This document shows positions 1 through 6,667 of a stretch of 17,699 nt of DNA, piece after piece. The DNA lies in NCBI GenBank assembly GCA_050733695.1, contig JBOHTO010000174.1, positions 1-17,699 on the forward strand, in the 5' to 3' direction. Origin of the DNA: JBOHTO01 sp050733695 (GTDB lineage: Bacteria > Gemmatimonadota > Gemmatimonadetes > Gemmatimonadales > Gemmatimonadaceae). Within the stretch, counting starts at the first letter, position 1. Each line of letters opens with the position of its first letter. The position numbers were made by a program, and so were the translations under genes. Under the pieces are notes generated by a model. The model was not told where the DNA came from. It worked only from the letters and a program-made list of their open reading frames with translations, and searched no databases.

Positions 1-56
1 ATCATGCACCCGCCGGCGCCAACATGCACGTGTTCCTTCGCTCGTGCCAGCGCCCG

Positions 57-2084
57 TCAGCGCGAGGCTGCGGCCAGGTCCCTCACCGCGCGGGCCAGCG
101 TCCGCACCTTTGCCGGATTACCCGCACGGCCAGCATCGGCGTCCAGCTCCGATGCGAGCTGGTCGAGCGCACTCCGGCGAGCCGCTCCGGATTCCCCTTC
201 TGCGCCTGCCAGTGCCTGCCGTACCGCCGAGATCCGCCCGGCTGCCAGGCCGTTGGATCGCGCTAGCTGATCGATGTACGCGCGGGCGAGTACGAAGGTC
301 GGCGGCCACATGAACTGTGGCTGCATCTGGGCGTTGAAGTATTCGAAGTGCACTGTCCTTGCCGCATCTATCTCGTTTCGCGAGATGTGGGCGCTCGGCG
401 TCAGTTCCAGTACGTCGAGACCGCGCGAGATCTCGGAACTGACGATCACGCCGTTGTACCAATAGGCGGACCACGACCCACCACTCGCCATTCTTGTCGA
501 GTCCACCGGCCCGCGATCGAAGAACGCGATCTCCCGCGGGTTCTCTGCGTCGGTCCAGTCGAACACGGATATGCCGCCCTGATACCACGCCTGCACCATC
601 ACGTCGCGCCCCGGGATCGGAATGAGCGAGCCGTTGTGCGCAACGCAGTTCTCCTGCGAAGTCTGCGGCGCGGGCAGCTTGTAGTAGCTCTGGAAATCCA
701 TCTCGCCGTCGTCGACCGTGAAGATCGCGTCCGCGCCCCACTCGGGCGGGTCCGTCACGCGGCACTTGGGCTGGGACCCGCCGCCCCATTCATCGGAGAA
801 CAGAATCTTGGTGCCGTCGTTGTTGAAGGTCGCGGAATGCCAGTAGGAGAAGTTGGAATCGGACACGGCCGAGATGCGAACGGGATGCGCGGGATCGGTG
901 ATGTCGAGCAGGAACCCGTAACCCTCGCACGCCCCACCGGCCCGACCGATCTCCGGATATACGGTGATGTCGTGACACTGCGTGGGACCCGGACGCGGCC
1001 CGGTGGTCTCGCCGAACATCCGCGCGACGATATCGGGCAGCGCGGCTCGCAGGGTCGCGCTGTCGGCGGCCGTCGGGGCGCCGGTGGCGGCACGCGCCTT
1101 CACGATGCTGTCCAGCATGGGCTCCGTGAAACGCGACGGCAGGGCCCTGTCGACGCCCTCGATCACGGCGGTGAATCCACCCGCGGCACGAGCCTCGGCG
1201 GCGGCCTTCTCGGCGGCCGCGATGTCCTCCGGAGCGTCGCCATGCCGCGGCGGCGCAACCAGATCTTCGAAGATGCGCGGCGAGCTGACAATCGCCGCCT
1301 GCCCGGGCCGGGCGAGCGGTACCTTGATGACTTCGATGCGGAACAGCGCCGTGTTGGGATCCTCGTCGGGTGTTGCACTCACGCAGCCCGCGAGCTCGCT
1401 GGGCGAACGCACGCGCGAGGAGCCGGAGATGTACACGTAGACGTTCTCCTCGTCCTTCGGATCGACCAGCAGCGAATGCGTGTGGGAACCGCGGCACGTC
1501 TGCACGTTGCCGACGTTCACCGGACTATCGATATCGCTGATGTCGAAGATGCGGAGACCGCGCAGCCGTTCACTGCTCACGGTGTCCTGCACGCCCTGCG
1601 TGCCGCAGTCGAGCCGGCCGGAGAGACCTTCGCCGGAAACGAAGAGCAGATTTCTGTAGACCGACACGTCGCTCTGCGACGCGGGACAGACGTAACCGGT
1701 TCGGAGGGTCGGGTTGGCCGGATTGGAGATGTCCCACACCTGATAGCCATTGTAGTTGCCCTGGATGGCGTAGTCGCCCAGGAACGCGAGGTCGGAGTTG
1801 GTGATCCCTGCGAAGTCCTCGGCGGGCGGAGTCTCCGACAGCACGCGCATGTTCCACGCTGCCTCCTCGGCGTTCCTCAGCCCCGCGCGAAGACCGACGC
1901 GCGGATCAGGGTTGGGCGCTTCCCCCGACATGCCGTCGCCCATGGGGAGTTCGCTCACGCGCGCCGATGTGGCCGGCTGAGCGCACGCGCCCACGGTCAG
2001 CGCGCCCGCAGCGAGCAGGAGCGACAGCAGCGAGGCGACACCCGGTCGCACCGGCAGGGAACGGAACAGGTACACACGTGCCAT
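57..2084 (-). CDS. LVIVD-repeat secreted lipoprotein
   Basis: Predicted exported lipoprotein of about 675 residues with a beta-propeller-like body. A hydrophobic signal segment ends in a lipobox-like VGAC (Cys about residue 34). LVIVD-type repeats of the form 'YxVWDISNPxNP' appear near residues 110-130, 176-190 (FDISDIDSPVNVG), 395-410 (LLDITDPAHPVRIS) and 510-525 (SVFDWTDAENPREIA). The last 120 residues are Ala/Arg-rich and helical and lie outside the repeats. Two ATGs are possible, at 2090 and 2084. GAGG lies only 2 nt before the first and 8 nt before the second, so I prefer 2084. The gene starts 29 bp after the DUF305 stop on the same strand, so the two are probably one operon. The family has no settled enzymatic role; a cell-surface or periplasmic function is inferred from the lipobox. 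Confidence 0.88.
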   Translation of the reverse strand: MARVYLFRSLPVRPGVASLLSLLLAAGALTVGACAQPATSARVSELPMGDGMSGEAPNPDPRVGLRAGLRNAEEAAWNMRVLSETPPAEDFAGITNSDLAFLGDYAIQGNYNGYQVWDISNPANPTLRTGYVCPASQSDVSVYRNLLFVSGEGLSGRLDCGTQGVQDTVSSERLRGLRIFDISDIDSPVNVGNVQTCRGSHTHSLLVDPKDEENVYVYISGSSRVRSPSELAGCVSATPDEDPNTALFRIEVIKVPLARPGQAAIVSSPRIFEDLVAPPRHGDAPEDIAAAEKAAAEARAAGGFTAVIEGVDRALPSRFTEPMLDSIVKARAATGAPTAADSATLRAALPDIVARMFGETTGPRPGPTQCHDITVYPEIGRAGGACEGYGFLLDITDPAHPVRISAVSDSNFSYWHSATFNNDGTKILFSDEWGGGSQPKCRVTDPPEWGADAIFTVDDGEMDFQSYYKLPAPQTSQENCVAHNGSLIPIPGRDVMVQAWYQGGISVFDWTDAENPREIAFFDRGPVDSTRMASGGSWSAYWYNGVIVSSEISRGLDVLELTPSAHISRNEIDAARTVHFEYFNAQMQPQFMWPPTFVLARAYIDQLARSNGLAAGRISAVRQALAGAEGESGAARRSALDQLASELDADAGRAGNPAKVRTLARAVRDLAAASR

Positions 2085-2113
2085 GATCATTTCCTCGATT
2101 GAGCGGAGTGGGC

Positions 2114-2830
2114 CTACGGATTCTCGACAGCGGTCTGGTCGCCGGGCGGCCCGAACATGAGGGCGGCGAGCATCTTCTGCATCCGGTCGATCTCCGTCGA
2201 TTGATCGACGTTCACGTCGGACGCGAACTTGAACACGGTTTCATCCTGGGCCGCACCGCGCGATGCGAACAGATCCTTCACCATCTCGACGGCGCCGCCG
2301 TGGTGCTGGATCATGAATATAAGGAACAGCCGGTCGAATTCCCTCCCCCGCGCCGCGTCCAGCTCATTCATCTGGGCTCCGGTGAGCATCCCGGGCATCA
2401 GCATCGCATGGTCGCCGCCGTGCATCGTCATGCCCTTCCCCGCGACGTGCGGTTCCGGCACCGGCTGCAGGCGATAGCGCAGCCATCGCTGCATCGTGTT
2501 GATCTCGTCCTTCTGGCCGTTGATGATCCGTCCGGCCAGCGTCTGCACCGCAGCGCTCGCGCCGTGCGTGGCCGCCCATCGGGACATCGTTATGGCCTGT
2601 GCGTGGTGGCCGATCATGCCGGTCATGAAGCGGATATCCGCCTCGGTGTAGGGATACCGGATGCTGTCGGCGCGGGCCTCGGCGATTGCCCTGCGTTCGC
2701 TCTGCCCGGGCTCACTGCCCTCGGGCGAGGGCACGCCGCGCTCCGTCTGCCGCGCTGCGCTGCTGCAGGCGCCGCTCGCGAGCACAGCCAGAAAAACTGC
2801 GGTGACCGAACGCATTGCTGGCGATATCAT
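2114..2830 (-). CDS. DUF305 domain lipoprotein
   Basis: 238-residue exported protein with the two-part DUF305 architecture. Each half has a helix with a His-His pair: 'GMIGHHAQAI' near residues 71-80 and 'FMIQHHGGAV' near 172-181. Between them is a Met/His-rich stretch (GMTMHGGDHAMLMPGM, about 133-148) that looks suited to binding copper or a similar soft metal; that role is inferred from composition. The signal peptide ends in ASGAC with Cys about residue 22, so it is a lipoprotein. AGGAA lies about 10 nt before the ATG at 2830, which supports this start; an internal ATG at 2815 is the alternative. It is the first gene of an operon with the LVIVD-repeat lipoprotein. Two direct repeats lie about 80-120 bp upstream. 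Confidence 0.92.
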   Translation of the reverse strand: MISPAMRSVTAVFLAVLASGACSSAARQTERGVPSPEGSEPGQSERRAIAEARADSIRYPYTEADIRFMTGMIGHHAQAITMSRWAATHGASAAVQTLAGRIINGQKDEINTMQRWLRYRLQPVPEPHVAGKGMTMHGGDHAMLMPGMLTGAQMNELDAARGREFDRLFLIFMIQHHGGAVEMVKDLFASRGAAQDETVFKFASDVNVDQSTEIDRMQKMLAALMFGPPGDQTAVENP

Positions 2831-3155
2831 GCCGATCGCTTTCCTGGAGATGTGGTGGAACCGAGCTGTGTGAAGTTTGCCGGGGAGCCGGTACGGAGCA
2901 GGGCAGTGCCCGGTCTGGCTAGCATGTCCCGGGCCCGGTCTGTAAGCATGGCGCGACGGGGGAGCAGGGGCAACCGTTCAGGGACGGGTCGCACCAGGGC
3001 AACCCTGATCAGGCGCTTCAGCCTTTGGTGTTGGTCGAGAGGGCCGCTGTCGATCTCCGTCTTCAGCGTGCTCGGCACCGGCGCCCACACTACCCGCACC
3101 ATTCGCCGAAGGTCCATATTTCGGTACTGACCACGTGAGACTCGGGAGCACGACA
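2831..3155. other. Intergenic region between divergent DUF305 and DUF2277
   Basis: About 325 bp without a convincing gene; it must hold the promoters of both divergent genes. I see no clear -35/-10 pair. The best -10-like hexamer on the plus strand is CATATT at 3115-3120, with no good -35 partner. A pair of direct repeats at 2908-2950 is the only distinct structure. An open frame on the minus strand crosses the region (TTG start at 3156, TGA overlapping the DUF305 ATG), but its protein is Arg/Pro-rich and resembles no family I know. Confidence 0.5.
2908..2950. repeat. Direct repeat pair, candidate operator
   Basis: GCCCGGTCTG occurs at 2908-2917 and again at 2933-2942. Each copy is followed 2-3 nt later by AGCATG (2921-2926 and 2945-2950). 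The period is about 25 bp, or roughly 2.4 helical turns. The pair lies 80-120 bp upstream of the DUF305 start. A regulatory role is only a suggestion. Confidence 0.45.
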
Positions 3156-3422
3156 ATGTGCAGGAACATCAGGACTCTGGCCAACTTCGAGCCGCCCGCG
3201 ACCGACGACGAGATCCGTGCCTCGGCACTCCAGTTCGTGCGCAAGCTGAGCGGCGCCACACGCCCCTCGCGCGCGAACGAGGCTGCGTTCGATCTCGCGG
3301 TGGATGAGGTCGCCGCCGCCGCCAATCGATTGATCCACTCGCTTCGCACCAGCGCGCCGCCGCGGAATCGGGATGAGGAAATGCGCAAGGCGCGGGAGAG
3401 GTCACGCGAGCGCTTTGCCTGA
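3156..3422 (+). CDS. DUF2277 family protein
   Basis: 88-residue small protein of the DUF2277 family. The family's characteristic opening 'MCRNIRTLANFEPPATDDEI' is intact, followed by 'RASALQFVRKLSG', a predicted helical middle and 'TSAPPRNRDEEMRKARERS' at the end. I know of no defined biochemical role. The start is the ATG at 3156: GGGAG sits 7 nt upstream and the family begins MCRNI. An in-frame start at 3135 would add seven residues not expected in the family. The gene is divergent from the DUF305 operon and is followed by a 151-bp gap containing a repeat before the ORF6N gene. Confidence 0.93.
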   Translation: MCRNIRTLANFEPPATDDEIRASALQFVRKLSGATRPSRANEAAFDLAVDEVAAAANRLIHSLRTSAPPRNRDEEMRKARERSRERFA

Positions 3423-3438
3423 GAATGGCTCGACTCCG

Positions 3439-3525
3439 TCATTCGATTCCGTCGTGCCTGCGAAAGCGGGGAATCCATTCCGGCTCTCGAGGATGTTGCT
3501 GGCCGAGTACTCGGTTATCGAATGA
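3439..3525. repeat. Small intergenic repeat with hairpin core
   Basis: A 9-bp inverted repeat (TCATTCGAT at 3439-3447, ATCGAATGA at 3517-3525) brackets a core at 3457-3470 in which CCTGC and GCGGG enclose a GAAA loop. The core reads 'GFPAFAGTTE' when translated on the minus strand. That is the signature of a dispersed intergenic repeat often mis-called as protein in many bacteria. It looks like a miniature REP/MITE-type element. Copy number in this genome cannot be judged from one window. Confidence 0.6.
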
Positions 3526-3573
3526 TTGGCACGCTGGATCTTGCGATTGTCCCGAACCTGAAGGAGCTTGGGT

Positions 3574-4110
3574 ATGGCGGGTAGAAGAGGAGCCCTGGTG
3601 CCCCGTGAGCGGATCCTCGGAGCGATTCTCCTCATTCGCAAGCAGAAGATCATGCTCGATACCACGCTCGCTGAGCTCTACGGCGTCGAGACGCGCATTC
3701 TTGTCCAGGCGGTGAAGAGGAACCTCGGCCGGTTCCCGGAGGATTTCATGTTCCAGCTCTCCCGGGAAGAGTTCGACGACTTGAAATCACAAGATGTGAT
3801 GTCAAGTGGGTGGGGCGGCCGGCGGACTCCGCCCTACGCGTTTACCGAGCAGGGCGTCGCCATGCTCTCAAGCGTCCTTCGCAGCCGGCGCGCGGTGGAG
3901 GTCAACGTCGAGATCATGAGAGCGTTCGTCCGGTTGCGGGAGATGATCGCCGGCCGTGCTGATCTCGTGCTCCGGCTCGACGCCCTGGAACAACGCTATG
4001 ACGAGCAGTTCCGGGTCATCTTCGACGCCATCCGTGCGCTGATCAGTGAGGACACGGCACCAACCAGGCGGATCGGCTTCCATGCACCCGGTCAGGGGAC
4101 GTCGCCTTGA
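3574..4110 (+). CDS. ORF6N domain DNA-binding protein
   Basis: 178-residue protein with an N-terminal ORF6N domain: 'RILGAILLIRKQKIMLDTTLAELYGVETRILVQAVKRNLGRFPEDFMFQLSREEF' in outline, then 'YAFTEQGVAMLSSVLRS' and 'VNVEIMRAFVRLREM'. The C-terminal third is a likely coiled coil (LRLDALEQRYDEQFRVIFDAIRAL). ORF6N domains are phage-derived DNA-binding modules related to KilA-N/Bro proteins and are also common as solitary chromosomal genes. AAGGAG lies 7 nt before the ATG at 3574, which decides this start over a TTG at 3568. No phage or toxin partner adjoins it. It converges on the DUF2779 gene with a 52-bp gap in which I see only weak palindromes. Confidence 0.9.
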   Translation: MAGRRGALVPRERILGAILLIRKQKIMLDTTLAELYGVETRILVQAVKRNLGRFPEDFMFQLSREEFDDLKSQDVMSSGWGGRRTPPYAFTEQGVAMLSSVLRSRRAVEVNVEIMRAFVRLREMIAGRADLVLRLDALEQRYDEQFRVIFDAIRALISEDTAPTRRIGFHAPGQGTSP

Positions 4111-4162
4111 GTTCATGTGGAGATCGTGCACACCGGCCGGCTCGGCACACGGGCAAGCGCGT

Positions 4163-6031
4163 TCAGGCCGTCGCGCGCCTCCAGTGCTCGAACACGAGCA
4201 TCATGCTGAGCGTGTCCAGCCGGCAGTACTGGCGCAGCAGCTCGCACCAGGCGTCCCTGGCCTCCTCGTCATCCCGTTCGACACCGTACATCATCGCCTG
4301 ATACGCGCGAACCGCACCCGTACCCTCGTGAACGTCCTGCGGAACGCCGTTGATCTCGAGCGCCGGCAGCGCGGTGTACGGGTCCGCCGATTCGTGCACC
4401 TGCAGGCCGGTCCACTCCGCGAACTGCTCGCGCATCACCGGATCGCTCTTCCACAGCGCATCGAGCACGACCTTGATGGACGTTCGCCCCCGCATGCCCG
4501 GATGCAGGTAATCGTTCTTCGCCCAGTCATGCAGATCGACTATCCGCCTCTCGACGAGATCACGGATCCACTCGACCAGATCGGGATTCTCCTCTCCGAA
4601 GTCGGCGAGCTCCCTGACGATCTCCCTGAGCGTGCTGATCTCGAAATGCGACCAGGTGAGTACCGTTCCGTCATCGCCGATGGCACTCCGCAGTGCGACC
4701 ACGAACTCGTGGTTCGGCCATGTGTCGGCCGTGTTCAACCACTCGCTGTGGCTCGGTGCTGTTGCTTCTCCCTGTGAACGCACCGTATGGCAGCTCCACT
4801 GGAACACGACCTGACCGTACGGACGCATGCGCGCGTGATACGGCAGTGCGAGCCGCGATACCTCGAAGTCGATGAAGTGGAGCGGGTACGCGAGCGACTC
4901 GACCTTCGCGGCGAGCCCCGGTCCCATCCACGCTTCGCCGGAGCGCACGCACTGCATCTGCCGAAGTTGCCGTTCCGCCTGCGGCCCGATGCTACCGTCC
5001 TTCTTCGCGAGCCGGTCCTCGGGGATGTCCAGCAACGACGCCTTGCCGTTTCTGACAAGCGACTCGACGAGTGGCGTTCCGTCGGCCGCCCTGACCTGAC
5101 CGATGCTGTGGAGATCGAGTACATGGGGCGTGCAGTAGGCGAGCTCGCCCCAGCAGTGGGCGAAGCCGCTCCGCACCGAAGGGTCGTGAGGCCTGAATTC
5201 GCACTCCCTGCACTTCGCCCCGCGTACCGACATCGACGGATCGTATGGAGAATCGAGCATCGCCTCGTACCGCGCCGCTGACGCTTCCACCTCGTCGCGC
5301 AGCATCGCGACCTCCGCCGAGACGTCGACCTCGGTCAGCAGATCCAGGTGAGCGAGATGTTCGGCGTCGCCGACGAAGTGAGCCGTGTGAAGGTGCTGCC
5401 TGCCGTCACGCCCCTCGCGACGCTCGAGCCGGAACAATCGCGGCGGGCTGTCCAGCGCGGATCGCTTGCTCCTGTCGACCAGAACAAGGAACGGCTGCAC
5501 CATCACATGCGGAAGCAGGTGCTCGAGCAGGAGCATCTGGTACGTGATGTCTTCGAGTTTCGCGCGCCAGTCCTTGCTTATCGCGTGCGGCTTCCTGTTG
5601 CCGCGAAACACGCCCTTGCCGCCACTCGCCAGCTTCGCCAGGTGCTCTTCACCGTCGAAAGACTTCGCCTTCACCTCCAGCAGGCGTACGACATCGCCCT
5701 TCTTCTCCACGATGTCGACGCGGGCGAGCCGGCGGCCGTGGAGCAAGGTTGCCTGGAACAGCGTCACGCTGTCGCGAGAGAGATGCGCCAGCGTCCGTCT
5801 GCAGTCCTCCACGGGATCGCGACCGTACTCGAGCATGATCCCCTCGGGATGCGTCGCCACCGCGAGCGCTTCCACCATGTAGCCGCCCTCGCCGAGCAGC
5901 CGCAGGTATTCGTCGGATTCCCGGTTGTCGGGGTACCCGTTCTCGCGGAAATACAGCTTCGCGTCGCAGGTGCGCGCGAGCGTGAAGTCCGATTTCGAGA
6001 GCGTCCGGTTCGAGGCAGGTGCAGCAGTCAT
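4163..6031 (-). CDS. DUF2779 protein: PD-(D/E)XK nuclease plus DEDD-like domain
   Basis: 622-residue predicted nuclease. Residues 1-300 resemble Cas4/RecB-type PD-(D/E)XK nucleases: 'ARVDIVEKKGDVVRLLEVKAKS' places Asp106 before a Glu119-Val-Lys121 motif. Four cysteines (Cys22, Cys274, Cys277, Cys293) have the one-plus-three spacing seen in Fe-S cluster nucleases such as Cas4 and AddB. Residues about 380-620 form the DUF2779 region, which looks like an RNase H-fold DEDD exonuclease: 'HFIDFE' (Asp388, Glu390) as motif I and 'YCRLDT' (Asp606) as the last motif. Both catalytic sets look intact by eye. Fe-S binding and activity are inferred. The start is the only suitable ATG; I see no Shine-Dalgarno site. 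No cas genes or helicase accompany it, so a repair or nucleic-acid-processing role is more likely than CRISPR adaptation. Confidence 0.85.
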   Translation of the reverse strand: MTAAPASNRTLSKSDFTLARTCDAKLYFRENGYPDNRESDEYLRLLGEGGYMVEALAVATHPEGIMLEYGRDPVEDCRRTLAHLSRDSVTLFQATLLHGRRLARVDIVEKKGDVVRLLEVKAKSFDGEEHLAKLASGGKGVFRGNRKPHAISKDWRAKLEDITYQMLLLEHLLPHVMVQPFLVLVDRSKRSALDSPPRLFRLERREGRDGRQHLHTAHFVGDAEHLAHLDLLTEVDVSAEVAMLRDEVEASAARYEAMLDSPYDPSMSVRGAKCRECEFRPHDPSVRSGFAHCWGELAYCTPHVLDLHSIGQVRAADGTPLVESLVRNGKASLLDIPEDRLAKKDGSIGPQAERQLRQMQCVRSGEAWMGPGLAAKVESLAYPLHFIDFEVSRLALPYHARMRPYGQVVFQWSCHTVRSQGEATAPSHSEWLNTADTWPNHEFVVALRSAIGDDGTVLTWSHFEISTLREIVRELADFGEENPDLVEWIRDLVERRIVDLHDWAKNDYLHPGMRGRTSIKVVLDALWKSDPVMREQFAEWTGLQVHESADPYTALPALEINGVPQDVHEGTGAVRAYQAMMYGVERDDEEARDAWCELLRQYCRLDTLSMMLVFEHWRRATA

Positions 6032-6190
6032 GGGCGTGGCGCGGGAATCAGGGCCGGGGTTGAGAGGGGCAAATGGGAGGGGATGGCAATGGCCAGACGC
6101 GAATGTTATCGTGACGGTGGGTGCCGCTGGCGCGAGATCTGGTGATGTCCGCAGCGGCAGCTTGATTCTCGGGAACGGACTGGGGGATTC

Positions 6191-6667
6191 ATGTTTGACG
6201 ACATGGGAATCTTTCGAACAACGGTGGCGATCGAGAACCCGACGCGTCCCGGAGCCACCGTCGAACTGTCGGACGTGATGGTCGATACCGGAAGCGAGTA
6301 CACGTGGATCCCGCGCATGCTCCTCGAATCACTGGGGCTCGCCCCGAAGCGCACCGTCGCCTTCGTCACGGCCGACGGTCGCAGGATCGAGCGGGAGATA
6401 TGCTTCGCCAATGTACATGTCGGAGGAACGTCGGCGCCCGACATTGTCGTCTTTGCGGAACCGGACGACATGATGCTTCTGGGAGCCCATTCACTAGAGG
6501 GGCTGAACCTCCGGATCGACCTGGTCGGCAAGCGGCTCGTCTCCGCCGGCCCCGTGCCCGTCGCTCGCGCCAACATCGCCGCTCCCGCCGCCACCGTCGC
6601 CCACGCCGCCCACGCCGCCCATACCGCCCACACCGCCCACGCCGCCCCCATCGCCGCCGCCGCCTGA
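6191..6667 (+). CDS. Retropepsin-like aspartic protease (clan AA)
   Basis: 158-residue protein whose first 120 residues match a single-domain retropepsin-like protease: 'VMVDTGSEYTWIP' carries the catalytic DTGS (residues 32-35), and 'MLLGAHSLEGLNLRID' (95-110) matches the hydrophobic-Gly motif near the domain end. Such proteins act as homodimers, because each chain supplies one aspartate. Residues 127-158 are an Ala/His low-complexity tail from a 9-bp tandem repeat and look like an add-on. GGGGG lies 4-5 nt before the ATG at 6191; an alternative ATG is at 6203. The last 174 bp lie antisense to the 3' end of the helicase gene. The substrate is unknown. No secretion signal is seen, so it is probably cytoplasmic. 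Confidence 0.85.
   Translation: MFDDMGIFRTTVAIENPTRPGATVELSDVMVDTGSEYTWIPRMLLESLGLAPKRTVAFVTADGRRIEREICFANVHVGGTSAPDIVVFAEPDDMMLLGAHSLEGLNLRIDLVGKRLVSAGPVPVARANIAAPAATVAHAAHAAHTAHTAHAAPIAAAA

Noticed and set aside
1..56. Possible gene end at the left edge
   Set aside because: Only 56 bp lie beyond the LVIVD stop; nothing recognisable in either strand.
348..2102. 584-codon plus-strand open frame opposite the LVIVD gene
   Set aside because: Arg/His/Gly-rich shadow typical of high-GC DNA; the minus strand has signal peptide, repeats and ribosome site.
2099..3130. 343-codon plus-strand frame opposite the DUF305 gene
   Set aside because: Shadow of the DUF305 gene; no family resemblance.
2827..3156. 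Minus-strand open frame of 109 codons whose TGA overlaps the DUF305 ATG
   Set aside because: TTG start, Arg/Pro-rich composition, no recognisable motif, and it fills the only promoter space between two divergent genes.
3425..3715. 96-codon plus-strand frame covering the intergenic repeat
   Set aside because: Translation of the dispersed repeat in one of its usual spurious frames; runs into the ORF6N gene out of frame.
6595..6660. CRISPR-like array
   Set aside because: Contiguous 9-bp units with no spacers, lying inside coding sequence.
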